10,260 nucleotides of DNA from Candidatus Sumerlaeota bacterium (GTDB taxonomy: Bacteria > Sumerlaeota > T1SED10-198M): positions 1 to 10,260 of the forward strand of contig PWGE01000144.1 of NCBI GenBank assembly GCA_003554345.1, written 5' to 3'. Shown here one piece after another: positions 1-6,530 of the stretch. The position numbers were made by a program, and so were the translations under genes. The notes beneath the pieces are model-generated. The model saw nothing but the letters and a program-made list of their open reading frames with translations. It was not told the DNA's origin and searched no databases. The stretch's first letter is position 1. Each line of letters starts with the position of its first letter.

Positions 1-347
1 AGGTTGACATATATCACCTTTTTAAAATCGTGCTCTTTCATTCTCATAACCAGCATATCACGGGTTATTCCCGCATTATTAACTAAAATATCAATACTTC
101 CCAGATTTTTCAGTGTGTTTTTAACAAAATCCTTTACATCTGCCGAAGAAGATACATCCACTTCGCTGCAAAAAACTCTCACATTATGTTCTTTTTCCAG
201 CTCATGGGCAGTTTGACTGAGAGTATCGCCCTGAACATCACAAAGAGCAAGGTTGGCTCCCTGCGAACCCAGTTTATGGGCTATGGCTTTACCAATTCCC
301 TGGGCTGAACCTGTGATTATGGCATTTTTTCCTTCCAGTTGTCTCAT
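1..347 (-). CDS. fabG: 3-oxoacyl-ACP reductase FabG, N-terminal part (cut by left edge)
   Basis: Probable NADPH-dependent 3-oxoacyl-[acyl-carrier-protein] reductase, the first reduction of the type II fatty-acid elongation cycle in the cytoplasm. About 115 residues are visible. They form the Rossmann half of a short-chain dehydrogenase: cofactor loop TGSAQGIG at residues 12-19, an acidic VDV turn near 63-65, NNAGITRD at 90-97, and VNL at 114-116, whose Asn115 is probably the tetrad Asn. The Ser-Tyr-Lys part of the active site lies outside the window. The ATG at 347 is 18 nt after the fabH stop, with an AAAGGG Shine-Dalgarno (SD) sequence about 8 nt upstream, so it should be co-transcribed with fabH. 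The SDR family is broad, but the position after plsX-fabH and the TRDMLVMRM stretch favour FabG. fabD and acpP, often found between fabH and fabG, are absent here. Confidence 0.88.
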   Translation of the reverse strand, partial: MRQLEGKNAIITGSAQGIGKAIAHKLGSQGANLALCDVQGDTLSQTAHELEKEHNVRVFCSEVDVSSSADVKDFVKNTLKNLGSIDILVNNAGITRDMLVMRMKEHDFKKVIYVN

Positions 348-365
348 AATATGCACCCTTTATAT

Positions 366-1349
366 TTATACTTCCAGGATAATCGAACCATACGTAAAAC
401 CTGCTCCAAAAGAAAACAGGCAAACCCTGTCACCCTTCCGGATGGTATTCTCTCGCAATGATTCATCCAGTGCAATGGGTATAGAAGCAGCTGAGGTATT
501 ACCGTACTCCTGGAGATTAATAATAACCTTTTTTTGAGGAATACCCAGTTTTTTCCCCACATAATTTATAATTCTCAGATTGGCCTGGTGTGGAATGTAC
601 CATTGAATATCTTCCACAGACAAACAGGCTTTTTTAAGGGCATTTTCAATCGCCAATACCATCGTACGAGTAGCATTTTTAAATACTTCATTACCCTTCA
701 TATGAATGGTATGCAGTTTTTTGTCGAGCACTTCCTGGGAAAAAGGCATCCTGGAACCACCACCGGGAATCTTGAGTAAATCTATCCCGGCCACATCAGT
801 GCCAATTTCTTTTGACAGGATATTACCCCCTTCACTTCCGTGATGGGACCTTAAAATGGCTGCCCCTGCCCCATCTCCAAAAAGGACACAGGTGTTGCGA
901 TCTTCCCAGTTTACAAAATTGCTCAAAACTTCAGAGCCAACCACCAGCGCGGTATGGAATTCACCCTGTTTCAAAAAGTTGTCCGCCAGAAACAGTCCAT
1001 AAAGAAATCCTGAACAGGCAGCAGAAATATCAAAAGAAAGACAATCCTGAATCTCCAGCTTTTTCTGGATCCAACATGCCGTAGCAGGAAAAATGGTATC
1101 GGGCGTTAAGGTGGCCACAATAATAACATCAATTTCCCCCGGCTCTATGCCCGCTTGATCCAGTGCTTTTTGAGAGGCTTCTAATGCCAGGTCACTGCAG
1201 GATTCCCCTTTACTGATATGTCGCCTTTTAATGCCGGTTCTGGTAGAAATCCACTCGTCAGAGGTATCCACCATCTCCTCCAGGTCTTCATTGGTTAAAG
1301 TATAAGATGGGGCATAAGAACCAGTCCCTAAAAGCCATGTACGTTTCAT
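366..1349 (-). CDS. fabH: 3-oxoacyl-ACP synthase III (FabH)
   Basis: Beta-ketoacyl-ACP synthase III condenses an acyl-CoA primer (acetyl or branched) with malonyl-ACP to start fatty-acid synthesis in the cytoplasm. The 327-residue length matches the family. The full thiolase-fold catalytic triad is visible: Cys112 in DISAACSGF, His254 in IPHQANLRI and Asn284 in EYGNTSAAS. The FabH signature DTSDEWISTRTGI lies at 28-40 and the C-terminal GAGFTYGS loop at 315-322. The ATG start overlaps the plsX stop as ATGA, with a purine-rich GGGGAAGAGGA just before it, so translation is probably coupled to plsX. fabG follows after 18 nt. Primer preference cannot be read from the sequence by eye. Confidence 0.97.
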   Translation of the reverse strand: MKRTWLLGTGSYAPSYTLTNEDLEEMVDTSDEWISTRTGIKRRHISKGESCSDLALEASQKALDQAGIEPGEIDVIIVATLTPDTIFPATACWIQKKLEIQDCLSFDISAACSGFLYGLFLADNFLKQGEFHTALVVGSEVLSNFVNWEDRNTCVLFGDGAGAAILRSHHGSEGGNILSKEIGTDVAGIDLLKIPGGGSRMPFSQEVLDKKLHTIHMKGNEVFKNATRTMVLAIENALKKACLSVEDIQWYIPHQANLRIINYVGKKLGIPQKKVIINLQEYGNTSAASIPIALDESLRENTIRKGDRVCLFSFGAGFTYGSIILEV

Positions 1350-2362
1350 TCCTCTTCCCCTGATTGCAATGGGGCAAAGAATTCTCGAAGATGCGTGGAA
1401 AAATCATTTTCTACGCAATCCCTTGCCACCTTGACTGCATTTTTTATTGATCTTGGTCCTGATGAACCGTGACACTTTATTCCTATGCCATCAATTCCAA
1501 GTAAAGGAGCTCCTCCATACTCTTCATAATCGATGACCTTTTTAAAATTCTGAAAATGCTTGCGAAGAAATGATACCCAGAGTTTTGATAACAGGGAACT
1601 TGTCAGTTCTTTTTTCAAAACCTCCATGGTCATCCCCGCCACTCCTTCCATTAATTTGAGGACCACATTCCCTACAAAACCGTCACAAACGATAATGTCA
1701 GCCTGGCCCTTGATTATTTCACGTCCTTCCACATTTCCCATAAAATTCAGGTCCTTTTCTTTTCGAAGCAATTTATAGGTTTTCTGGGTCAGGTCATTCC
1801 CTTTTGTTGATTCATGTCCTATATTCAGCAAACCCACTCTGGGATGAGATATATGATAAATATCATGCATATAGAAACTTCCCAGATAGGCAAACTGTAG
1901 CAGGTACTCCGGTTTACAATCCACATTGGCTCCCAGGTCTAATAACAAACAGGGTTTGCCCTGCCGAGATGTTGGCAAAGCAGACGCAATAGCCGGCCTC
2001 ATAACACCAGGCATTTTGCCAAGAGTAAACATTAAAGTGGCAAAATAAGCACCGGTATTACCTGCTGAAATCGCAGCCTGAGCCTCTCCTTTTTTTAACA
2101 ACCCCGCTATCACCGCCATAGAGGATTTTTTCTTCTTGAGGCTTCGGCGGGGATTTTCATCCATGGTGATTATCTCGGGAGCATCAACTATATCCAGTGA
2201 GTGAGCAGGATATTCGTATTCCCGCACTCTCTTTTCAATTATTTCTTGCGGACCCACCAGGAGGATTTTATCTGCAAGGTTCTCCCGCAGAGCAGCTACT
2301 ACACCTTCCACTACTATTTCCGGTGCTCTATCTCCTCCTACGGCATCAACTGCAACAATCAT
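1346..2362 (-). CDS. plsX: phosphate acyltransferase PlsX
   Basis: Acyl-ACP:phosphate acyltransferase makes acyl-phosphate from acyl-ACP for PlsY, the first step of phosphatidic acid synthesis. It is a peripheral protein at the inner face of the membrane. The 338-residue length is typical. Visible family motifs are VDAVGGDRAP at 5-14 (usually DAMGGD, so Met is Val here), SAGNTGA at 99-105, DLGANVD at 142-148, NIGHESTKGN at 180-189, CDGFVGNVVLK at 226-236 and YGGAPLLGIDG at 282-292. It starts with ATG 21 nt after rpmF and has only a weak SD, consistent with coupling to the upstream gene. It overlaps fabH by 4 nt. No fapR regulator gene precedes it, unlike in many Bacillota. Confidence 0.97.
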   Translation of the reverse strand: MIVAVDAVGGDRAPEIVVEGVVAALRENLADKILLVGPQEIIEKRVREYEYPAHSLDIVDAPEIITMDENPRRSLKKKKSSMAVIAGLLKKGEAQAAISAGNTGAYFATLMFTLGKMPGVMRPAIASALPTSRQGKPCLLLDLGANVDCKPEYLLQFAYLGSFYMHDIYHISHPRVGLLNIGHESTKGNDLTQKTYKLLRKEKDLNFMGNVEGREIIKGQADIIVCDGFVGNVVLKLMEGVAGMTMEVLKKELTSSLLSKLWVSFLRKHFQNFKKVIDYEEYGGAPLLGIDGIGIKCHGSSGPRSIKNAVKVARDCVENDFSTHLREFFAPLQSGEEE

Positions 2363-2383
2363 AAGTTTACTCGTTTAAGTTTT

Positions 2384-2566
2384 TTACTCTTCCTCTTCAG
2401 GATACACTTCCCTGTCTTTGTAAAAACCACAATGAGGGCAAACACGATGAGACTTCTTTGGCTCACCGCAATGTGAACAGCTTATCAATGAAGTTCCGGC
2501 AAGTCCATGATGACTTCTTCTCATTCTCTTTTTGGTTTTTGATGTTTTCCTTTTAGGAACTGCCAT
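2384..2566 (-). CDS. rpmF: 50S ribosomal protein L32 (zinc-binding form)
   Basis: Small basic protein of the large ribosomal subunit, 60 residues, the usual size. It begins with the nearly invariant [10 protein letters not shown]. It has a Cys4 zinc ribbon with CSHC at 30-33 and CPHC at 43-46, so it is the zinc-containing paralogue type, and it ends in an acidic EEEE tail. The frame is open further upstream, but the ATG at 2566 is clearly the start because it gives the conserved N-terminus and has a perfect AGGAGG 8 nt before it. The first 14 nt overlap the end of yceD, as in the classic yceD-rpmF pair, and plsX follows after 21 nt. Confidence 0.97.
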   Translation of the reverse strand: MAVPKRKTSKTKKRMRRSHHGLAGTSLISCSHCGEPKKSHRVCPHCGFYKDREVYPEEEE

Positions 2567-3122
2567 TATCTTTTCCTCCTTTAATCTCTCTGTATTTTTC
2601 TTGCAACTCTTTTTTCCAGCCTTCCTCGATATCATTCCCCTTGCATGAATGTCGGGGATGTTTATTTAAATTTTCCCCACACTTTGCACATAAACCGCGA
2701 CAGTCTACACTGCAGAAAAAGAATTCGGGAATTCCCAGTAAAACCTCATCCCGAACATCATTATTGATGATAATATCTTCTCCCTTGTATTCTGTAACGT
2801 CCAGATCTCCATAGGAAAGTTCTTCTTCCTCCTGCGGTTCTTGCCATTCTATTTTCGGTTCATAAATGCGATAGAAATCTCTCTCTATAGTAATTTCCTT
2901 TGGTTCCAGACAGCGAGAACAAACGATCCGGGCTCTATAGGAAATCTTTCCTTTGCCCAGAACAGCCCCTCTTGCTTCAGAAAAAACCAGGTCTCCACTT
3001 ATCTTTCCCTTTACCATTGCCAGATGACGGTCCTCAATGTCAAAGACCCCCTTCTCTTCAAAAAAATTCACCCTTATTTCTTTGTGGGCTTCAATTTCGC
3101 GTACGTTTACTTTTATTAACAT
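2553..3122 (-). CDS. yceD: YceD/DUF177 family protein (23S rRNA accumulation protein)
   Basis: Member of the DUF177/YceD family, which is linked to 23S rRNA accumulation and commonly sits directly before rpmF. The molecular activity is not settled. The 189-residue protein shows the family's cysteine pattern: CSRC at 68-71 and a second cluster with Cys137, Cys141, Cys145 and Cys148 ([13 protein letters not shown]), then Cys160. These are probably metal-binding. The C-terminus is charged and probably helical. The ATG at 3122 is the only reasonable start in this frame, although no SD is visible upstream (TTGATATTGCG precedes it). It is the first gene of the yceD-rpmF-plsX-fabH-fabG operon, about 80 bp after a strong-looking promoter. 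Confidence 0.93.
   Translation of the reverse strand: MLIKVNVREIEAHKEIRVNFFEEKGVFDIEDRHLAMVKGKISGDLVFSEARGAVLGKGKISYRARIVCSRCLEPKEITIERDFYRIYEPKIEWQEPQEEEELSYGDLDVTEYKGEDIIINNDVRDEVLLGIPEFFFCSVDCRGLCAKCGENLNKHPRHSCKGNDIEEGWKKELQEKYREIKGGKDNGSS
2575..2580 (-). promoter_or_regulatory. strong Shine-Dalgarno of rpmF
   Basis: AGGAGG on the minus strand, 8 nt before the ATG of rpmF and inside the 3' end of yceD. It decides the rpmF start over the longer open frame and is the best ribosome binding site in this operon, fitting high demand for L32. Confidence 0.85.
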
Positions 3123-3200
3123 CGCAATATCAAGGAAAGCCGCATAATGGGCTTGTTTCTTAAAAATTAACGTTTTTTCGGTTTATAGTTAAAAGCTGAA

Positions 3201-3209
3201 TGATTATCA
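3201..3209. promoter_or_regulatory. 9-bp palindrome covering the -10 box, possible operator
   Basis: TGATTATCA (TGAT-T-ATCA on the plus strand) is a perfect short palindrome lying exactly over the -10 box of the yceD promoter. It resembles, from memory, the inner core of sites bound by the MarR-type fatty-acid regulator FabT. The outer half-site bases do not form a clean inverted repeat, so this is only a suggestion. Confidence 0.25.
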
Positions 3210-3230
3210 CAAACTTTTTTTAAATGTCAA
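3203..3230 (-). promoter_or_regulatory. sigma-A-type promoter of the yceD-rpmF-plsX-fabH operon
   Basis: On the minus strand a perfect -35 box TTGACA (3225-3230) is followed after 16 nt by GATAAT (3203-3208), which matches 5 of 6 positions of TATAAT. The bases TGT just before it make an extended -10 (TGn). The predicted transcript would start near 3196 and give an AT-rich leader of roughly 75 nt before yceD. The spacer contains an A7 run. Confidence 0.72.
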
Positions 3231-3289
3231 GATAGCCGCCTTTGGCCCCTTTTTCACTTCCTTCCTTTTATATAGAGTGTTTTTTTGGT

Positions 3290-3306
3290 TTTATATGGCA
3301 TATAAA
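3290..3306. repeat. 17-bp perfect palindrome upstream of the yceD operon
   Basis: TTTATATGGCATATAAA is a perfect inverted repeat of 8 bp arms around one base, about 60 bp upstream of the yceD -35 box. On the minus strand its distal arm holds TATAAA, with TTTAAA 16 nt further upstream, so it could cover a second, weaker promoter. The size and symmetry suit a dimeric repressor operator, but no regulator gene lies in the window. Confidence 0.45.
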
Positions 3307-3374
3307 GTGGGTTTAAAAGTGCTTCAAATATCATCACTATTCTTATAATATTTAAATTAAGTTAAAAGAATTAC

Positions 3375-3476
3375 CCGTTTCCAGCAACCATTCCTGCCTG
3401 TTATAAACCTTTCAAAGGTCTTTATCAAAACTTACAACCCTACAGGAAGGCTTCATGCTTAACAACCCGGAAACAG
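3375..3476 (-). other. nested inverted repeats, possible structured RNA
   Basis: Three inverted repeats are nested around one centre. The outer arms 3375-3384 and 3467-3476 give 10 pairs (8 Watson-Crick, 2 G-U when read as minus-strand RNA). The middle arms 3391-3396 and 3443-3448 are TTCCTG and CAGGAA, 6 perfect pairs. The inner pair 3407-3412 and 3414-3419 is ACCTTT-C-AAAGGT. The two wobble pairs are allowed only in minus-strand RNA, the direction of all genes here. It could be the 3' UTR of the lipoprotein gene, a long leader of yceD, a small RNA or a decayed mobile element. I recognise no known riboswitch class. Confidence 0.35.
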
Positions 3477-3524
3477 CTCTTATTATGTTTATCAACATCG
3501 TTTTTTTATAAGTATCGATCTCCC

Positions 3525-4688
3525 TCAGTCAAAAGGAAGGGCCTCTCCTGTTTTAACCTCATAGATAAATGATTCTTCCCCGGGTCGCTGAATACATTCT
3601 ATATTCTCAATATCCAGCCTGCTTCTTAAGTGACTGCGCCCTATTTGAAAACCCTCTGCTGTGGTTTCTGCCAGAAAATAGGGTTCATGGAATATTTTCA
3701 GGGCCAGCCCACTCTTATTTTCAAAATTTCCCTTAACCCCTACCGAAATATGATCAATATAGTAGAGAAATAAATAATCTATGCCCACCTGCTCTAACAA
3801 AGATGCATATAACACCGATTTCCCCCCACAGGCGGAACGACCTGCCATCAAAACTTCATTGGGACGACGGAGAATATTCCTATGAGGAGACGCTTCTTCC
3901 TGATCATAAGCAATCTCTGTGGTCACAAAATCCAGTAATATTTGAGCTTTTTGCTCTTTTGTTGTGGCCCCCTCTGTCAATGACCTGGCAAATCTCTTTA
4001 AAGAGGGCTCCCCTGGTTTTGCCACCAGTGCTCCGTAATTAGCAATATACGTGCGCTTCTTCTTTTCTTTATCTTCTTCCACCAACGCCCGTATATTGCC
4101 CCCATAAAGACTGTTATTATAGAAAAAGTCCTTGAGCTCTTCCATCGTAAGAAGATATGTGCCCATTGCATAAGGTATCTCAAGTGAGCGTGTTCTGTCC
4201 ACTCTCAGAGAATGAGCAGGAAATCGTATAAAATAATAACCGCTCTTATTCAGGATATACTCTCCCAGCTTAACCCTTCTGCCTGTAAATTCCCCATTAT
4301 CAGTTTGTCCAAACTCTACCCGCTCAGGAGTCTGCGTCAATTGCTCTAATATTCTCTCACTATAATACTCCTCAGGAATAGTAAAATAAAGCCTCTCTTC
4401 TCTATCATAACCCCTTATTTGCGCCCGAGTGCCGGTAACCTGTTTGACAAAATCAGGAGGCGAAAAGTCAGGACTTAGCATATACTGCACAATCATCTTG
4501 TGAAAACGGTCTTCTGCATACCCCCCTTCTGCTCTCGAAAGAGGAAATATCCCCTTCTCAATATCCCCTACCCCTTCTTCCAATGGAAGTTGAACAGTTT
4601 CTTCGGTTATTTCATCTCTACAGCCAAATATCAATATTATTGTTAAAAAAAGAAAGAATAATCTTTTCATTTGTTTGATAGTTTGCAC
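3525..4688 (-). CDS. lipoprotein with transglutaminase-like domain
   Basis: Predicted secreted lipoprotein of 387 residues. The N-terminus has basic residues (K5, K8, R9), a hydrophobic stretch 10-21 and a lipobox IFGC with Cys23 as the likely lipidated residue. After a linker and an unassigned N-terminal region comes a transglutaminase-like fold: a helical lead-in LLDFVTTEIAY near 250-260, catalytic-type Cys287 in RSACGGKSVLYASLLEQVGI, His313 in DHISVGVKG, and AETTAEG at 340-346 in place of the usual Asp motif. Such domains can act as proteases, peptide cross-linkers or inactive binders, so the reaction is unknown. The GTG at 4688 is chosen because GGAAGAGG lies 7 nt upstream and a promoter just before that. 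The ATG at 4670 has no SD, and an upstream TTG at 4727 would spoil the signal peptide. No terminator is seen downstream. Confidence 0.8.
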   Translation of the reverse strand: MQTIKQMKRLFFLFLTIILIFGCRDEITEETVQLPLEEGVGDIEKGIFPLSRAEGGYAEDRFHKMIVQYMLSPDFSPPDFVKQVTGTRAQIRGYDREERLYFTIPEEYYSERILEQLTQTPERVEFGQTDNGEFTGRRVKLGEYILNKSGYYFIRFPAHSLRVDRTRSLEIPYAMGTYLLTMEELKDFFYNNSLYGGNIRALVEEDKEKKKRTYIANYGALVAKPGEPSLKRFARSLTEGATTKEQKAQILLDFVTTEIAYDQEEASPHRNILRRPNEVLMAGRSACGGKSVLYASLLEQVGIDYLFLYYIDHISVGVKGNFENKSGLALKIFHEPYFLAETTAEGFQIGRSHLRSRLDIENIECIQRPGEESFIYEVKTGEALPFD

Positions 4689-4695
4689 TCGCCAA

Positions 4696-4703
4696 CCTCT
4701 TCC
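4696..4703 (-). promoter_or_regulatory. Shine-Dalgarno deciding the GTG start of the lipoprotein gene
   Basis: GGAAGAGG on the minus strand, 7 nt before GTG at 4688. It favours this start over the ATG at 4670, which is preceded by an unsuitable CTATCAAACAA. Confidence 0.65.
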
Positions 4704-4713
4704 ATAAACAAAA

Positions 4714-4743
4714 ATATTACAAAACAAAGCGTTGTGAAGTCAA
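4714..4743 (-). promoter_or_regulatory. promoter of the lipoprotein gene
   Basis: Minus-strand -35 TTGACT (4738-4743, 5 of 6 matches) and -10 TAATAT (4714-4719, 4 of 6 matches) are separated by 18 nt. The predicted start near 4707 would give a short leader of about 20 nt carrying GGAAGAGG and then the GTG start. The -35 box begins 1 nt after the stop of the small ORF at 4745-4891. Confidence 0.55.
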
Positions 4744-4744
4744 C

Positions 4745-4891
4745 TTATTTAGATGTGTGCAACTGCCTGAGAGCCGGATTTTCTTTCAGACACTCCTGAT
4801 ATTGCCTGCCTTCCAATAGCTTCCTGCTACTCTCCACCCTGTTTCTTGCTGCTTCTTTATCTTCTCTTGCTAAACCTGACCTTTTTGTCAT
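4745..4891 (-). CDS. possible small protein, 48 residues
   Basis: ATG-to-TAA frame of 48 codons on the coding strand, between the DUF2723 gene and the lipoprotein gene. I do not recognise the product. It is hydrophilic and rich in Arg, Lys, Glu and Gln, starts MTKRSGLARED, and its middle (ARNRVESSRKLLEGRQYQEC) looks able to form amphipathic helices, somewhat like a single TPR-type helix pair. There is no signal peptide, membrane segment or good SD (GGATAAAGATTG precedes the ATG). It might be a real small protein, the decayed end of a larger gene, or chance: an open frame of this length is not rare. Confidence 0.3.
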   Translation of the reverse strand: MTKRSGLAREDKEAARNRVESSRKLLEGRQYQECLKENPALRQLHTSK

Positions 4892-4977
4892 CAATCTTTA
4901 TCCAAACCACCACAGCAAGATCTGTTCCACTTCAGATAACCAGACAGGCAATGAACTTTCCAGACTTATACCCATGT

Positions 4978-4995
4978 CCTGGCACGTTTACCAGG
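4978..4995 (-). terminator. hairpin just after the DUF2723 gene, weak terminator candidate
   Basis: CCTGGTA-AACG-TGCCAGG on the minus strand gives a 7-bp stem (one G-U pair) with a four-base loop, 2 nt after the TGA stop. No T-run follows (ACATGGG), so it is not a standard rho-independent terminator. It may instead protect the 3' end of the mRNA. Confidence 0.3.
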
Positions 4996-4997
4996 TA

Positions 4998-6524
4998 TCA
5001 GGGAACATCCCATCCTGTAACTTCCCAGAATTGCACATGATGATCTTCTTTCTGAAATTCTGCCGTGTGAATATAATGGGTCAAAATTGGATCCGGAAGG
5101 AATAGGAATATTTGGCGGTCTTTATTTGGTTCCAGCACACCTTTTATGACTCTTTCCACCCACTCTCTCTCATCTATTTCCCACCCTTCAAAGGTTTTCA
5201 GCTCTATATTGTTATTTCTTTCAAAAAAAGTATCATACCAGGGATAATTAATGAAATTTGCGCCCACATAAGTAAGGTCCGGACGCTTATCCAGGGCATA
5301 TTTCATATACCAGAAACCGTATATGATATCTCCCTGGGTAAGGACTATACTATCTTCAGGTAATGCTTGCACGCTTTCTTCAATAAGGGGGTATTGATCA
5401 GTATAGGGAATTTCCCGCTGAGAAAGAGCAAAGGTGACTACAACCAGGCATCCCACTATGAGAATATGCTTTTTGGGAAAGAACTGTCTGGAAGGAGCCA
5501 TGGAAAGAACTAAAACCAACAGAGCGGCAAATAATAAGGGAAAATACTCATAAATATTGGGAATCTTATAATGGAGCATGAAGACCAGAAGAACCAGGCT
5601 GTAAAGTCCTAAACCCATGGTATTGGGACGAAACAGGCATTTTTTCCATTCATCCCGGGGAACCAATCTTATAAAAAGATATATGAGTAAAGCAAAAAAG
5701 AAAATATTTGGAAGAAAAGATCCCATTACATGCCGGAAATGATTACTCAAAGCAGTCCAGTAATCTGGATAAAGGAGAGAGCCGGTGAAGGGTCGTAACA
5801 GGTAAGAATCACTGTAGTCACCACCGGTAACCAGCCACCAAAAACCTTCCCAGGTAGAAGGGTTACCCCAGTTGATAGGCGGATTAAAAGAACTTGCCAC
5901 CGGTAAATATAAATACAGGACAACCACCGGTATCAAAGCAGCAATAACGGCTTTCCCGAGCTGGGAAGGAACCCATTTTTTGCGATGTTTCAAAATAAAA
6001 GGCAACCAGATGAAGATGAAAAATAACGAAGTCACATGATTGGTCAAAGCCAGTCCCTGGATGAACAGTACATAAAGCAGTTTCCTTGAAACAGGCATAG
6101 AAGAAAACAAAACATATAATAGAATGACAAGAAAAAGGAAATGAAGAGAATATACTTCAGGACGCATGCTTATAAATAATAACTGGCTGTTAGCAAACAG
6201 AAAGGCAGTCAGTATAACAGCTGGCAACATGGTAAACCATTTTTTCAAAAGGGCATACATAATAAAAAAACTAACCACAGAAAAGAGAAGGGTCATCAGC
6301 GACATGGAAAAATAAGGATTGAGAAAAGGTGTCAGGCGAAGCCAGACTGCCCCCAGCACTGTATAGAGAGGATAACCTGTGGGATGAGCAATCCCTATCA
6401 CAGAGGCAACAGATACTAACTCCAGGCTATCATCCATAAAAGGAACATGAAAAATGTAAGAACAATATATCAAAAGGTACGACACAAGAATAAAGAGCGA
6501 CAGTTTTTTTTCTGAAATATACAT
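4998..6524 (-). CDS. DUF2723 (TMEM260-like) GT-C-type membrane protein
   Basis: Multi-pass membrane protein of 508 residues in the DUF2723 family, related to eukaryotic TMEM260, which is reported as a protein O-mannosyltransferase. It probably transfers sugar from a lipid-linked donor on the outer face of the membrane; donor and acceptor are unknown. Family motifs seen are FMDDSLELVSVASVIGIAHP at 29-48 running into TGYPLYTVLG at 49-58 (acidic first loop), RPEVYSLH at 121-128, LALTNHVTSLF at 158-168, and FNPPINWGNPSTW with GFWWLVTGGDY at 213-237. Roughly ten hydrophobic segments end near 367, followed by a soluble C-terminal domain of about 140 residues. The ATG is 6 nt after the previous gene's stop, in the same frame and without an SD, so translation probably depends on coupling. 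Confidence 0.85.
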   Translation of the reverse strand: MYISEKKLSLFILVSYLLIYCSYIFHVPFMDDSLELVSVASVIGIAHPTGYPLYTVLGAVWLRLTPFLNPYFSMSLMTLLFSVVSFFIMYALLKKWFTMLPAVILTAFLFANSQLLFISMRPEVYSLHFLFLVILLYVLFSSMPVSRKLLYVLFIQGLALTNHVTSLFFIFIWLPFILKHRKKWVPSQLGKAVIAALIPVVVLYLYLPVASSFNPPINWGNPSTWEGFWWLVTGGDYSDSYLLRPFTGSLLYPDYWTALSNHFRHVMGSFLPNIFFFALLIYLFIRLVPRDEWKKCLFRPNTMGLGLYSLVLLVFMLHYKIPNIYEYFPLLFAALLVLVLSMAPSRQFFPKKHILIVGCLVVVTFALSQREIPYTDQYPLIEESVQALPEDSIVLTQGDIIYGFWYMKYALDKRPDLTYVGANFINYPWYDTFFERNNNIELKTFEGWEIDEREWVERVIKGVLEPNKDRQIFLFLPDPILTHYIHTAEFQKEDHHVQFWEVTGWDVP

Positions 6525-6530
6525 GAAGGT

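Larger units (their letters stand above)
3123..3524. other. 402-bp intergenic region between lipoprotein gene and yceD
   Basis: AT-rich and without a convincing gene on either strand. From the lipoprotein side towards yceD it holds nested inverted repeats (3375-3476), an AT-rich tract, a 17-bp palindrome (3290-3306), and the yceD promoter (3203-3230) with its leader. I see no rho-independent terminator with a T-run after the lipoprotein gene, so some read-through into yceD is possible. Confidence 0.7.
4689..4997. other. 309-bp region between DUF2723 gene and lipoprotein gene
   Basis: Holds a hairpin after the upstream gene (4978-4995), a possible 48-codon ORF (4745-4891), and the promoter and ribosome binding site of the lipoprotein gene (4696-4743). 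A frame on the opposite strand over 4846-5040 has no credible protein features. No repeat or mobile-element end is seen. Confidence 0.65.

Noticed and set aside
253-537. Plus-strand open frame of 94 codons
   Set aside because: Antisense to fabG and fabH, whose protein sequences are clearly conserved.
3207-3257. 16-codon minus-strand frame starting GTG with a GGAAGGAA sequence upstream, a possible leader peptide
   Set aside because: It overlaps the strong TTGACA promoter and ends in its -10 box; very short, with no attenuator structure after it, so probably chance.
3375-3476. Terminal inverted repeats of a small insertion element (MITE)
   Set aside because: No target-site duplication or transposase remnant was found at the arms, and the repeats are nested stems with G-U pairs rather than matching ends; kept only as a possible RNA structure.
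3481-3524. Rho-independent terminator of the lipoprotein gene
   Set aside because: Only very short stems (such as ATGTT-GATA-AACAT) without a following T-run on the minus strand.
4846-5040. Plus-strand open frame of 64 codons partly outside known genes
   Set aside because: Low-complexity hydrophobic start, no ribosome binding site, and it overlaps the end of the DUF2723 gene; not credible.
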